The notes: generated by a model not told the origin, from the sequence alone. A DNA stretch of 64,000 nucleotides from Burkholderiaceae bacterium (GCA_024637155.1 JAGXFR010000059.1:1-64000); one strand, 5' to 3'; positions 50,454 through 60,021 are shown, numbered from the stretch's first letter. Numbers and translations: made by a program.

Positions 50454-51878
50454 ATGAACAAGCCATTCAAGACCATTCTGGCAGCGGCCGCACTTTCTCT
50501 GGCCACACAGGCGAGCGCACAGATCACCTTCTTCGAACACGATCAATTCACGGGCCGCTCGTTCACCACGTCGGCGGAAATCACGAACTTCCAGCGCTAC
50601 GGCTTCAATGACCGCGCCTCGTCGGCCGAGGTGCGTGGCGAGCGCTGGGAAGTATGCGAAGACACGCGCTTCAATGGGCGCTGCGTCGTGCTGCGCCCGG
50701 GTCGGTATCCCTCTCTTGCGGCGATGGGTTTGAACGACCGTGTCTCATCGACGCGGGCCGTGAGCAGCAATGCGCGCATCGACGAGCGTCGTTATGCGCC
50801 GGCTCCGATCGTTCCACAAATCACCTTCTTCGAAGGCGAGGGCTATTCCGGCCAGGCATTCACCGCGACGGACGAGATTCGCGATCTCCGGCGGGCGGGC
50901 TACAATGATCGTGCGTCTTCGGTCGAAGTGGTCGGCGAGCGCTGGGAGATTTGCGATGACGTTCGCCTGCGCGGTCGCTGCGTCGTCCTGCGCCCGGGTC
51001 GGTATCCGTCCCTGTTCGCAATGGGCTTGAATGACCGCGTCTCGTCGGTGCGCGTCTTGAGTCCGCTCGAACGCATCGATGGGCGTCGCTACGCGCCCGC
51101 TCCGGTCGCGGCGCCCGCCCCGAGCGTCGCGCGGATCACCTTCTTCGAACGGGAAGGCTTTGCCGGCCGCTCTTTCACCACGGAAGTCGAGATTGCCAAT
51201 CTCCAGCGCTACGGCTTCAATGACCGTGCCTCGTCGGTCGAGGTGTTCGGCGAACGTTGGGAGATTTGCGACGATGCCCGCTTCAGCGGTCGCTGCGTCC
51301 TCCTGCGCCCGGGTCGGTACCCGTCGCTGGCCGCGATGGGTTTGCCCGACCGCGTTTCCTCCGCACGGATGGCAGACCGGAGGGAACGCAGCGACGAGCG
51401 TCGCAACGCGCCGCCCCCGGTCGCGGCGCCCGACTACCGTCGCGGCAGGGACGAGCGGCTGTATGAGGCAAACGTCACTTCCGTGCGCGCAGTGCTTGGT
51501 GCGCAGGAGCAGAAATGCTGGGTCGAACGCGAACAGGTCACGGTCGAGCGGGCCAACCCGGGCGTTCCCGGAGCCATCGCTGGCGCCGTCATCGGCGGCA
51601 TCCTCGGTCACCAGATCGGCGGCGGGCGCGGCAAGGATCTCGCCACGGTCGGTGGCGCGATTGCCGGAGCCGCGGCGGGCGCCAACATGACGCGCGACAG
51701 CGGCGGACAACAGGTGCAGACGCAGGACGTCCAGCGCTGCACCACGGTGCCCAACCAGGCGAAGCCGGATTACTGGGATGTCACCTACACGTTCCGCGGT
51801 CAGGAGAATCGCGTGCAGATGACCACACCCCCGGGATCCACGATTACCGTGAACGAGCGGGGCGAGCCGCGTTTGTGA
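50454..51878 (+). CDS. Three-domain beta/gamma-crystallin plus glycine-zipper envelope protein
   Basis: The 474-residue paralogue of the protein at 16280 has one more crystallin domain (about 23-105, 118-205, 220-305). Ca2+ motifs NDRASS/NDRVSS recur; in domain 3 the second motif is PDRVSS, so that site may be lost. The region from DYRRGRDERLYEANVTSVRAV to the C terminus, including the Gly zipper (GAIAGAVIGGILGHQIGGG), is almost the same as in the paralogue. The 5' leader also matches: GCGGCAAC..AATCTTC.GCA before the ATG in both. Likely the product of block duplication followed by domain gain or loss. Confidence 0.87.
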   Translation: MNKPFKTILAAAALSLATQASAQITFFEHDQFTGRSFTTSAEITNFQRYGFNDRASSAEVRGERWEVCEDTRFNGRCVVLRPGRYPSLAAMGLNDRVSSTRAVSSNARIDERRYAPAPIVPQITFFEGEGYSGQAFTATDEIRDLRRAGYNDRASSVEVVGERWEICDDVRLRGRCVVLRPGRYPSLFAMGLNDRVSSVRVLSPLERIDGRRYAPAPVAAPAPSVARITFFEREGFAGRSFTTEVEIANLQRYGFNDRASSVEVFGERWEICDDARFSGRCVLLRPGRYPSLAAMGLPDRVSSARMADRRERSDERRNAPPPVAAPDYRRGRDERLYEANVTSVRAVLGAQEQKCWVEREQVTVERANPGVPGAIAGAVIGGILGHQIGGGRGKDLATVGGAIAGAAAGANMTRDSGGQQVQTQDVQRCTTVPNQAKPDYWDVTYTFRGQENRVQMTTPPGSTITVNERGEPRL

Positions 51879-51931
51879 GCGCCTGAAACGGCGCATCGAA
51901 TTCACATCCTGAGAATATCTGGAGGGCAGTG

Positions 51932-52441
51932 ATGAAGACCATGGGGATCAAGACAGGACGCGTGCTGGCATTTCTTCTGGTGGGTCTGCTGGCAAGCGCC
52001 GGGGCCATGGCCGAAAAGCCGGATGGCGCGGGCGGCGGCAAGCACGGCAAGTTCAAGCAGAGCAAGCAGGACAAGCAGGATCAGAAGGCGGAGAAACACA
52101 ATCGGAAGAGCGATCCGATCCGGGTGGGCGGCTATTTCCGGGAGGAGCAGCGCACGGTGGTGTACAACTACTATGGTGAGCAATACCGAACCGGCCGTTG
52201 CCCGCCGGGGCTGGCCCGTAAGAACAACGGCTGCATGGCGCCGGGACAGGCCAGGAAGTGGGTCGTGGGACGGGCATTGCCGCCTGAGGTCGTCTATTAC
52301 GAAGTGCCGCCGTCCGTCGTCGTGCAACTGGGCGCGCCGCTGCCGGGACACCGCTATGTGCGCGTGGCTTCCGACATCCTGCTGATCGCGATCGGCACCG
52401 GGATGGTGATCGACGGGCTTCAGGATCTGGGTCGCAGGTAG
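51932..52441 (+). CDS. RcnB/CigR-like periplasmic protein, second copy
   Basis: The 169-residue paralogue of the protein at 18076 has signal peptide VLAFLLVGLLASAGAMA, a longer Lys/Gln linker, CPPGLARKNNGCMAPGQARKW and the C-terminal DILLIAIGTGMVIDGLQDLGRR. ATG 51932 is 5 nt after GGAGGG; a GTG at 51929 is an alternative. It directly follows the crystallin gene, as at the first locus, except that the Cys-repeat gene is missing here. Confidence 0.87.
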   Translation: MKTMGIKTGRVLAFLLVGLLASAGAMAEKPDGAGGGKHGKFKQSKQDKQDQKAEKHNRKSDPIRVGGYFREEQRTVVYNYYGEQYRTGRCPPGLARKNNGCMAPGQARKWVVGRALPPEVVYYEVPPSVVVQLGAPLPGHRYVRVASDILLIAIGTGMVIDGLQDLGRR

Positions 52442-52458
52442 TCCGCTCCCGGGTCCTG

Positions 52459-53460
52459 TCAGCGCGCGAGCAGCAAATAGCTGGCCGCGATTGCGGCCAG
52501 CCACAGCGTCACGCTGACGAGCAGCAGCACGGGCCGCCAGCCAAGTGAAACCACCTCGCGTAGCGAGGTCTTCAGGCCCACGGCGGCGATGGCCACCACC
52601 AGGCACATCTGCGAGGCCTGTGTCGCCAGCGCCTGCATCGACGGCGGGACCACGCCGGTGCTGTTCACGAGCAGCAGCACCGCGAACACCACCGCAAACC
52701 CGGGAAGCATGGGCGCGCCGCTGGGCGCGGCGGCGCGCCCGCGCAGCACCAGTGCAATGCACAGCAGCAACGGCATCAGCAGCGCCACGCGCATCAGCTT
52801 GGTGACCGTGGCCGCATCGCCTGCCGCGGGCGAAAGCGTGTATCCGGCGCCGACCACCTGCGCCACGTCGTGGATCGTCATCCCGATGAAGAGCCCCGCG
52901 GTCGCGCTGTCGAAACCAAGCCAGCGCGTGAGCGCCGGATAAAACAGCATCGCCACGGTGGAGAGCGCGGTCACGCCCACGACCGTCAGCGTGGTGTCGC
53001 GCTCGAGTCCGTCGCGATGCGGCAGGATGCTGGCGATGGCCAGCGCGGCGGACGCCCCGCAAATCGCGGTGGCTCCGCCCACGAGCAAACCCAGGCTGCG
53101 CTCCAGCCGCAAGGCGCGCGCCAGGACCAGCCCGGCCAGCACCGTGGCTGCAACGCCCGCCATCAGCGCCAGCACGGTCTGCCAGCCCGCGTCGCCGACG
53201 TTGGCGAGCGTCAGCCGCAGGCCCAGCAGGGCCACGCCGGTGCGCAACACGGTGCCGGCGCAGAACTGGAGCCCGGGTCGCATCCGGACGTCTTCCCCGA
53301 GAAAATTCAGCGACATCCCCAGCAGCAGCGCGAAGAGCAGCATCGAGCCCTTGTAGTGCCCGCCGAGAAACGCCGCCGACATGCCCACGAGCAGCGCCAC
53401 GGCGACGCCCGGAAACAGGGTGCGTGCGGCATCGCGGCCGCCGGATAAGCTCAGGTTCAT
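52459..53460 (-). CDS. YeiH/UPF0324-family membrane protein (putative sulfate exporter type)
   Basis: The 333-residue protein has ten membrane helices of the YeiH/UPF0324 family: LFPGVAVALLVGMSAAFLG, FCAGTVLRTGVALLGLRLTL, GGATAICGASAALAIAS, GMTIHDVAQVVGAGYTLSP, and VGLKTSLREVVSLGWRP. Annotated as putative sulfate exporters; transport has not been shown for most members. It is divergent from the patatin gene. Confidence 0.9.
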   Translation of the reverse strand: MNLSLSGGRDAARTLFPGVAVALLVGMSAAFLGGHYKGSMLLFALLLGMSLNFLGEDVRMRPGLQFCAGTVLRTGVALLGLRLTLANVGDAGWQTVLALMAGVAATVLAGLVLARALRLERSLGLLVGGATAICGASAALAIASILPHRDGLERDTTLTVVGVTALSTVAMLFYPALTRWLGFDSATAGLFIGMTIHDVAQVVGAGYTLSPAAGDAATVTKLMRVALLMPLLLCIALVLRGRAAAPSGAPMLPGFAVVFAVLLLVNSTGVVPPSMQALATQASQMCLVVAIAAVGLKTSLREVVSLGWRPVLLLVSVTLWLAAIAASYLLLAR

Positions 53461-53575
53461 GGGTGCGGCCTCGGCGAAAGTCCTGCGGGTGAAGTGGCCC
53501 CGATGCAGGGCCGTCCGGCTTCAGTTCGACGGAAGCGAAGGGTACCGGATTGCGGGCGACTAGAATTGGGGGCTG

Positions 53576-54565
53576 ATGGAACCAATGTCCGCCACCCCTG
53601 CCCCCCTGCGTATCGCACGTGCGAGCCCAGCGCCATCCGCGCTTCGCCGACTGCGGACTACGGCCCTGGTTCTCACTGCGCTCGCGCTCGTTGCCTGCGG
53701 CACTGCGCCACGCCAACCCACGGCCGAACCACCGCGCACACCGCCCGCCACGCCCACCATCGCGGCACCCACCGTCGCGCCCCCGCTGAAGATCGCACTC
53801 GCGCTCGGCGGCGGCGGAACGCGCGGCTTCGCGCACATCGGCGTGATCAAGGCGCTCGAGGCGCAGGGCATCGTTCCCGACATCATCGTCGGCACCAGCG
53901 CGGGTGCGGTGGTCGGCGCACTCTACGCAGCCGGTTACACCGGCTTTCAGCTGCAGGAACTCGCGATCCCGCTGCAGCGTGAATCGATCGTCAGCTGGAT
54001 CCCGACGCGGCGCGGCTTTCTCGATTGCGAGCGGTTGCGCCGCTACGTGAACGAGCGGGTCGAGCAGCGCCCGCTCGAGAAGCTGGCGCGCACCTTCGGC
54101 GTGGTCGCCACGGACTTCGAGACCGGCAAGGCCATCGTGTTTCGTACCGGCGAGACGGGACTTGCGGTGTGCGCATCGAGCGCGGTGCCGGTGGTCTTCG
54201 TGCCGGTGCGCATCAGCGGGCGCGACTACGTCGACGGTGGACTGGTCAGCCCGGTGCCCGTGCGCATCGCGCGCTCATCGCTGGGCGCGGACTTCGTGAT
54301 CGCGGTCGACATCTCGAGCCGCCCCGAGGACAACCGCACCCTCGACGTGATCGACGTGCTGATGCAGAGTTTCGACATCATGGGGCAGACGATCAATCGC
54401 AGCGAACTCGCGAACGCCGACGTCGTGATTCGTCCCGCCACGGCGCGCATTCAACAGGGCAGCCTCGACGATCGTCACGTGGCGATCCTGGAAGGAGAAA
54501 AGGCGGCAAACGCTGCGCTCCCCGAACTGCGCGAAAAACTCGAGGCCCGGCGCCGGTCGCGCTGA
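53576..54565 (+). CDS. Patatin-like phospholipase lipoprotein
   Basis: The 329-residue protein has a lipoprotein signal (LVLTALALVACGTA), a Pro/Thr linker to about residue 70, and a patatin/RssA-type domain: oxyanion GGGGTRGFAHIG, nucleophile elbow GTSAG, and the catalytic Asp in DYVDGGLVSPVP. It should hydrolyse acyl lipids in the envelope. ATG 53576; an in-frame ATG at 53585 is possible. A shared hairpin separates it from metY. Confidence 0.92.
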   Translation: MEPMSATPAPLRIARASPAPSALRRLRTTALVLTALALVACGTAPRQPTAEPPRTPPATPTIAAPTVAPPLKIALALGGGGTRGFAHIGVIKALEAQGIVPDIIVGTSAGAVVGALYAAGYTGFQLQELAIPLQRESIVSWIPTRRGFLDCERLRRYVNERVEQRPLEKLARTFGVVATDFETGKAIVFRTGETGLAVCASSAVPVVFVPVRISGRDYVDGGLVSPVPVRIARSSLGADFVIAVDISSRPEDNRTLDVIDVLMQSFDIMGQTINRSELANADVVIRPATARIQQGSLDDRHVAILEGEKAANAALPELREKLEARRRSR

Positions 54566-54587
54566 GCGCAGCGCACCGCCGAGGGGA

Positions 54588-54611
54588 GATCGCGCCACGC
54601 AGGGCGCGATC
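54588..54611. terminator. Bidirectional hairpin between patatin and metY
   Basis: GATCGCGCC (54588-54596) and GGCGCGATC (54603-54611) form a 9-bp perfect stem with a 6-nt loop, between the convergent patatin and metY stops. Flanks are C/T-rich (CCCTTTCCC) on the right, G/A-rich on the left. Confidence 0.6.
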
Positions 54612-54621
54612 CCTTTCCCGC

Positions 54622-55893
54622 TCAGACCTTGGCGAGCGCCTGTTCGAGGTCCGCGATCAGGTCGTCGATGTGCTCGATGCCGATCGACAGCCGCACCGTA
54701 TCCTCCGTCACGCCAGCCTTCTCGAGTTCCGCGGGCGCGAGCTGCCGGTGGGTCGTCGAAGCCGGATGGCAGGCCAGCGACTTGGCGTCGCCGATGTTCA
54801 CCAGCCGCGTGAAGAGCTCCAGCGCATCCTGAAAGCGCGCGCCGCCGTCGCGCCCACCCTCGGCCCCGAAGGTGAGGATGCCCGACGGGCGACCGCCCAT
54901 GTACTTCTGCGCCAGGGCGTGCTCGGGGTGTCCCGGCAGTCCCGTGTAGTTCACCCACTTCACTTTCTTGTGCGACTGCAGGAACTCGGCCACCTTGTGC
55001 GTATTCTCGGTGATGCGCTCCATGCGCAGCGCGAGCGTCTCGATGCCCTGCAGAATCAGGAAGGCGTTGAACGGGCTGATGGCCGCGCCCATGTTGCGCA
55101 ACGGCACCACGCGCGCACGCCCGATGTACGCTGCCGCGCCGAGCGCCTCGGTGTAGACGACCCCATGGTAGGAGACGTCCGGTTCGTTGAGCCGGCGGAA
55201 CCGCTCCTTGTGCTCCGCCCACGGGAACTTGCCGCTGTCGACGATCGCGCCGCCGATCGAATTGCCGTGGCCGCCCAGATACTTGGTGAGCGAGTGCACG
55301 ACGATGTCGGCGCCGAACTCGAAGGGTCGCAGCAGGTATGGCGTGGGCACCGTGTTGTCGACGATCAGCGGCACCCCGTGCGCATGGGCGATTTTCGCGA
55401 TGCGCTCGATGTCGGTGATGTTGCCCAGCGGGTTGCCGATCGACTCGACGAAGACCGCCTTGGTGCGCGCATCGATGAGCTTTTCGAAGCCTGCGGGGTC
55501 GCTGTGATCGGCGAAACGGGTCTCGATACCGAACTGCGGGAGCGTGTGCGCGAACAGGTTGTAGGTACCCCCGTAGAGACGCGCCGACGAGACGATGTTG
55601 TCGCCCGCCTCGCTGATCGTCTGGATGGCGTAGGTGATCGCAGCCTGCCCTGAGGCGAGCGCGAGCGCGGCGATGCCGCCCTCGAGTGCCGCGACGCGCT
55701 GCTCGAGCACGTCCTGCGTCGGGTTCATGATGCGCGTGTAAATGTTGCCCGGCACCTTCAGGTCGAACAGATCGGCGCCGTGCTGCGTGTTGTCGAACGC
55801 ATAGGACGTCGTCTGGTAGATGGGAACCGCGACGGCGCGCGTGGTCGGGTCGGGCTGGTAGCCGGCATGAACAGCCAGGGTTTCGATCTTCAT
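54622..55893 (-). CDS. metY: O-acetylhomoserine sulfhydrylase
   Basis: The 423-residue PLP enzyme has YQTTSYAFDNTQHGADLF, substrate loop ASGQAAITYAIQ, SARLYGGTYNLF, PLP-Lys region HSLTKYLGGHGNSIGGAIVDSG, and a C-terminal STTHRQLAPAELEKAGVTEDTVRLSIGIEHIDDLIADL. This matches O-acetylhomoserine aminocarboxypropyltransferase (MetY), which makes homocysteine directly from O-acetylhomoserine and sulfide. Shine-Dalgarno GAGGAG. Upstream is a 22-nt near-palindrome (55932-55953). Confidence 0.93.
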   Translation of the reverse strand: MKIETLAVHAGYQPDPTTRAVAVPIYQTTSYAFDNTQHGADLFDLKVPGNIYTRIMNPTQDVLEQRVAALEGGIAALALASGQAAITYAIQTISEAGDNIVSSARLYGGTYNLFAHTLPQFGIETRFADHSDPAGFEKLIDARTKAVFVESIGNPLGNITDIERIAKIAHAHGVPLIVDNTVPTPYLLRPFEFGADIVVHSLTKYLGGHGNSIGGAIVDSGKFPWAEHKERFRRLNEPDVSYHGVVYTEALGAAAYIGRARVVPLRNMGAAISPFNAFLILQGIETLALRMERITENTHKVAEFLQSHKKVKWVNYTGLPGHPEHALAQKYMGGRPSGILTFGAEGGRDGGARFQDALELFTRLVNIGDAKSLACHPASTTHRQLAPAELEKAGVTEDTVRLSIGIEHIDDLIADLEQALAKV

Positions 55894-55931
55894 GTTGTTC
55901 TCCTCGGGAATCGGGCGGGGACACAGTGCAA

Positions 55932-55953
55932 AGCGGGCCGAAATCGGGCCGCT
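55932..55953. promoter_or_regulatory. Near-palindrome in the metY leader
   Basis: Arms AGCGGGCCGA (55932-55941) and TCGGGCCGCT (55944-55953) match at nine of ten pairs with a two-base centre. It may be an operator or a leader hairpin 39 bp before the metY start. I see no SAM or SAH riboswitch consensus around it. Confidence 0.35.
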
Positions 55954-56013
55954 GTCCGGGGCGGCATTATTGCGCGGTGCACAAGCCGCAGGAAATACGT
56001 TTTTCTGCTTTGC

Positions 56014-57138
56014 TTATCCGCGAGCGACGGAATCGGCGACGATGCGCAGCAGCAGGCGGGCGGCCGGGTCGAGCAGTTCATCCGGAAACGCGTAGGCGGG
56101 GTCGTGCAGTGCCGCAGCATGCTCGCCCGCCCCCAACCCGAACAAGGCCCCGGACGTGCGCGCCGTGAAGCGCCCGAAGTCCTCCGACCAGCGAAACGGT
56201 TCCGCGGCGCCGACCACGGGAAGGGAATCCGCCGCACGCCGGATGCAGGCGACGGCCGCGGGCGCATTCGTCGTTGCCTCGAACACATCCTCGTAGCCGA
56301 TGGTGGGCGTGAGCCCGGCGTCGCGCGCGACGCGCGCCACCATTTCCTCGCAATGACGCACCATCCGGGTCATCGTCGCGTCGGTGGCGCTGCGCAGCGT
56401 GACGTAGACCTGCGCGTCTCCCGGTGCGGTGCCGAAGGCCCGCTCGCCAAGCCTTGCACCGACCACGGTGGCGAACGCGATTTCGTCGTCGCTCCCGAAG
56501 CGCGCCGCCAGTTTCTCGAACTCCCCGATCAGCCGGCACATTGCGCCCGCCGGCGAGCGGCCGGTCTCAGGCTGCGCCGCATGCGCAGCCTTGCCCGTCA
56601 GTGCGAGCACCATGCCACGCGAGGCGCAGGTGAACGCGCCCGGACGCACGACGATGGTCCCCAGGGGATAGCCCGGCAGGTTGTGCAACGCGAACACCCA
56701 GTCCGGCGAGATCTGCGCGAAGCGCGGGTCGGCCAGCACGGCCGCCGCCCCCGCGCCCGTCTCCTCGGCTCCCTGGTAGAGCAGCACCACGCGGCCCCGG
56801 CGCGTGCGCTGATCTGCCAACGCACTGCCCACCGCCGCAAGAATCGCCATGTGTCCATCGTGGCCGCAGCGATGCGCGGCCGCGCCCTGCGCTCCCACCG
56901 GAACCGCGTCGAGTTCGCAGCGCAAGAGCACGGTGGGTCCGTGTGTCGCTTCTCCGAAGGCGAAGGCGAGTCCGGCGCCCCCGAGTTCCGTGAGGCTCAG
57001 GTCCGGGCGCAGCGGTGCGAAGAAAGCCGCGATGTGATGCGCGGTGCCGTGTTCGGCGCCCGAGAGTTCCGGATGCCGGTGCAGGACGTGACGCAGTTCG
57101 AGCGGGGTCATTGCAGCCCGACCCGGACGTTCAGGCAT
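56014..57138 (-). CDS. M20-family amidohydrolase
   Basis: The 374-residue protein begins ELRHVLHRHPELSG, the M20D amidohydrolase start. Metal ligands are in AHRCGHDGHMAIL and GAEETGAGAAAVL. It probably deacylates an N-acyl amino acid or a small peptide. ATG 57138 overlaps the regulator's TGA (57131-57133), suggesting coupling; an in-frame ATG at 57111 is possible. No signal peptide. Confidence 0.88.
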   Translation of the reverse strand: MPERPGRAAMTPLELRHVLHRHPELSGAEHGTAHHIAAFFAPLRPDLSLTELGGAGLAFAFGEATHGPTVLLRCELDAVPVGAQGAAAHRCGHDGHMAILAAVGSALADQRTRRGRVVLLYQGAEETGAGAAAVLADPRFAQISPDWVFALHNLPGYPLGTIVVRPGAFTCASRGMVLALTGKAAHAAQPETGRSPAGAMCRLIGEFEKLAARFGSDDEIAFATVVGARLGERAFGTAPGDAQVYVTLRSATDATMTRMVRHCEEMVARVARDAGLTPTIGYEDVFEATTNAPAAVACIRRAADSLPVVGAAEPFRWSEDFGRFTARTSGALFGLGAGEHAAALHDPAYAFPDELLDPAARLLLRIVADSVARG

Positions 57139-57694
57139 GTAATACGGTCAACCACGCCGAGGCGGGCTTGCTGCCGGTGTTGCGAATCGTGTGCGGCACG
57201 TCGGCGTTGTAGCGCACGAGTTCACCTGCCTTGACCACGCGCTCGGTGTCTCCGCTGGTCACCGTCAGCGTCCCCGCGGTCACGAAAATATGCTCGCTGG
57301 TCCCTGGGGCGTGAGGCTTGCTGTCGAGCCGACCCTTGGGGTCCGCGCTCAGTTCGTACCACTCGTGCGAGCCGGCCGTGGACATCGGGCCGAGCACGCG
57401 CAGCGTAAGCAGTCCGTCGGCGCTGCCGATCAACGGCAGCGCATGTCCGGGAACGACGTCGAGGTCGGCACCATGGGGCTGCGTGCCGAGTGCCTCCCCG
57501 ATCGAAACGCCCAGCGCGGTCGTGATGCGCCAGAGCGTCGCAACGGTGGGATTCGTGGCGTCGCGCTCGATCTGCGAGAGCATCGAACGCGAGACGCCCG
57601 ACATCTGGGCAAGCGTCTCCAGCGACAAGTGCCGGCTCTTGCGCAGCCGCTTGATGGTGGATGCAACGGACGGCGGTTCACGTTCCGAGATCAT
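57131..57694 (-). CDS. XRE-cupin transcriptional regulator
   Basis: The 187-residue protein has an N-terminal XRE HTH (IKRLRKSRHLSLETLAQMSGVSRSMLSQIERDATNPTVATLWRI) and a C-terminal cupin (about 115-185; SEHIFVTAGTLTVTSGDTERVVKAGELVRYNADVPHTIRNTG). It is divergent from tdh-kbl and adjacent to the M20 gene, and probably controls both in response to an amino-acid metabolite. Effector unknown. Confidence 0.92.
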   Translation of the reverse strand: MISEREPPSVASTIKRLRKSRHLSLETLAQMSGVSRSMLSQIERDATNPTVATLWRITTALGVSIGEALGTQPHGADLDVVPGHALPLIGSADGLLTLRVLGPMSTAGSHEWYELSADPKGRLDSKPHAPGTSEHIFVTAGTLTVTSGDTERVVKAGELVRYNADVPHTIRNTGSKPASAWLTVLHA

Positions 57695-57770
57695 GGAAAC
57701 ATTTCCCTTATGTTGACTTGTCCGCGACAGTCATCCACTATATCGGAAATAACACCGCTCCGGAAGAATC

Positions 57771-58751
57771 ATGACCTCCCCCCAGAGAATTCTCGTCACC
57801 GGCGCCACCGGCCAGATCGGCACGGTGCTGTCCGCCGCACTGCGCGCTGCCCACGGCAGCGATGCGGTACTGTGCACCGACATCGTCACGCCTCCACCCG
57901 CCTCGCCGTGTGCGGAGCGCTTCGCGACGCTCGACGTACTCGATGCCGCGCGCCTGCGCGCACTGGTGGCCGAGCACCGCATCGAAACCGTCTACCATCT
58001 CTCCGCCGTGCTTTCGGCGCGCGGCGAGGCCGATCCGCTGCGAACCTGGGAGGTGAATGTCAACGGGCTGATCAACGTCCTCGAAGCCGCTCGCGAGGGC
58101 CTGATCGCGCGCGTGTTCTTTCCCAGCACGATCGCTGTCTTCGGACCCAATGTGCCACCCAATGGCACCCCCGACGATGCCGTGCTCAATCCGACCACCG
58201 TCTACGGAATGAGCAAGGCAGCCGGCGAGAACTGGTGCGCCTACTACCACGCCCGCTGGGGTGTCGACGTGCGCGGGCTGCGCTACCCGGGCGTGATCGG
58301 TCATCAGTCGCTGCCTGGCGGCGGCACCACCGACTACGCGGTGGACATCTTCCACCAGGCGCTCGAGAACGGACGCTACGAATGCTTTCTTGCCGCCGAC
58401 CAGCGCCTGCCGATGATCTACATGGACGACGCGATCCGCGCGACGCTCGAGATCATGGCCGCCCCGGCCGAGCAGATTCGCCGGCGCACGAGCTACAACC
58501 TGCAGGGTCTGAGCTTCAGCCCCGCGGAGATCGCCGCCGAAATTCGCGGCGAGATGCGCCGGCGCGGGATCGGCGAACTGGAGATCGTCTACCGGCCCGA
58601 CTACCGCCAGGCAATCGCCGCGTCGTGGCCGCGCTCGGTCGACGACCGCGAGGCGCGCCAGGACTGGAACTGGCGAGCGCGCTTCGAGCTCCCGCAATTG
58701 GTGGCCGACATGCTCGATAACCTCGCCGCGCACGCGACCTGCACCGTCTGA
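57771..58751 (+). CDS. L-threonine 3-dehydrogenase, SDR type
   Basis: The 326-residue NAD-dependent epimerase-like protein has the Rossmann loop VTGATGQIGTVL and the YGMSKAAGE active-site triad after PSTIAVFGPNVPP. The core GLRYPGVIGHQSLPGGGTTDYAVDIFHQAL matches SDR-type threonine 3-dehydrogenase, which gives 2-amino-3-oxobutyrate. The kbl gene, 10 nt downstream, then splits that product, so the pair degrades threonine to glycine and acetyl-CoA. This is not the zinc-dependent Tdh. Confidence 0.92.
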   Translation: MTSPQRILVTGATGQIGTVLSAALRAAHGSDAVLCTDIVTPPPASPCAERFATLDVLDAARLRALVAEHRIETVYHLSAVLSARGEADPLRTWEVNVNGLINVLEAAREGLIARVFFPSTIAVFGPNVPPNGTPDDAVLNPTTVYGMSKAAGENWCAYYHARWGVDVRGLRYPGVIGHQSLPGGGTTDYAVDIFHQALENGRYECFLAADQRLPMIYMDDAIRATLEIMAAPAEQIRRRTSYNLQGLSFSPAEIAAEIRGEMRRRGIGELEIVYRPDYRQAIAASWPRSVDDREARQDWNWRARFELPQLVADMLDNLAAHATCTV

Positions 58752-58761
58752 GGAGAAAAAC

Positions 58762-59955
58762 GTGTACGCGAGCCTGCGCCCCGAGCTTGCCGCCGAACTC
58801 GCCGCGATCGACGCCGCGGGGCTAACCAAACGCGAAGCCGTGCTCACCTCGGCGCAGGGCGCTCGCGTGGTGGTCGGCGGAAGAGAGCTGATCAATTTCT
58901 GCGCCAACAACTACCTGGGTCTGAGCGCACATCCGGACGTGGTGGCGGCGGCACACGCGGCGCTCGACTCGCGCGGTTTCGGGCTCTCGAGTGTGCGCTT
59001 CATCTGCGGCACGCAGGATCTGCACAAACAGCTCGAGGCGGCCATCGCGCGTTTCGTCGGCATGGAGGACGCCATTCTCTATGCGGCGGCCTTCGACGCA
59101 AACGGCGGGCTGTTCGAGCCGCTGCTCGATGAGCGCGATGCCATCGTCTCGGACGAACTCAATCACGCCTCGATCATCGACGGTGTGCGGCTCTCCAAGG
59201 CGCGGCGCCTGCGCTACCGCAACAACGACATCGACGCGCTCGAAGACGTCGTGCGCCAGGCGCGTGCCGAAGGCGCGCGGCGCGTGCTGATCGCCACCGA
59301 CGGCGCGTTCTCGATGGACGGCGTCATCGCGCACGTCGATCGGATCTGCGACGTGGCGGACCGCCACGACGCGCTGGTGATGATCGACGATTGCCACGCG
59401 ACCGGATTCCTCGGCGCCACCGGACGCGGCAGTCACGAGTTGCGCGGTTGCATGGAGCGCGTCGACATCGTCACGGGCACGTTCGGTAAGGCGCTCGGCG
59501 GCGCTTCGGGTGGCTTCACGGCGGCGCGGCGCGAGATCGTCGACCTGCTGCGCCAGCGCTCGCGCCCCTATCTCTTCTCGAACACCCTTCCCCCGGCGGT
59601 CGTCGGCGGCTCGCTGCGGGCGATCGAACTGATCTCCGGGTCGAGCGCGCTGCGCGACCGGCTCGAAGCCAACACGCGGCGCTTTCGCGACGCGATGAGC
59701 GCGCTGGGCTTCACCATCCTGGGAGCGGGACATCCGATCTCGCCGGTGCTGCTGGGCGATGCGCCGCGCACGCAGGAGTTCTCGCGGCGCCTGCTCGCCG
59801 AAGGCATCCTCGCGGTCGGCTTCTTCCATCCGGTGGTCGGCCACGGCAAGGCGCGGATCCGCGTGCAACTCTCGGCGGTGCATACGGACGCCGACGTCGA
59901 TGCCGCGGTGGCGGCGTTCGCGAAGGTCGGGCGCGCGCTATCGGTGATCGGCTGA
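58762..59955 (+). CDS. kbl: Glycine C-acetyltransferase (2-amino-3-ketobutyrate CoA ligase)
   Basis: The 397-residue PLP enzyme has NFCANNYLGLSAHPDVV, SVRFICGTQDLHKQLE, and the PLP Lys in TGTFGKALGGASGGF. With tdh upstream it converts 2-amino-3-oxobutyrate and CoA to glycine and acetyl-CoA. Shine-Dalgarno GAGGAG; start written GTG at 58762 (YASLRPELAAEL). A 738-nt gene-free region follows. Confidence 0.94.
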   Translation: MYASLRPELAAELAAIDAAGLTKREAVLTSAQGARVVVGGRELINFCANNYLGLSAHPDVVAAAHAALDSRGFGLSSVRFICGTQDLHKQLEAAIARFVGMEDAILYAAAFDANGGLFEPLLDERDAIVSDELNHASIIDGVRLSKARRLRYRNNDIDALEDVVRQARAEGARRVLIATDGAFSMDGVIAHVDRICDVADRHDALVMIDDCHATGFLGATGRGSHELRGCMERVDIVTGTFGKALGGASGGFTAARREIVDLLRQRSRPYLFSNTLPPAVVGGSLRAIELISGSSALRDRLEANTRRFRDAMSALGFTILGAGHPISPVLLGDAPRTQEFSRRLLAEGILAVGFFHPVVGHGKARIRVQLSAVHTDADVDAAVAAFAKVGRALSVIG

Positions 59956-60021
59956 GGGCGCGGCGCGGAGTGGCGTGCTGTCTTTGGCCCCGCGCGCCGG
60001 CTTTCGGCGCGGCGTGCTGTC

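Noticed and set aside
55894-56013. SAM- or SAH-responsive riboswitch before metY
   Set aside because: The 120-nt leader holds one near-palindrome but no consensus core or multi-stem arrangement that I can identify.
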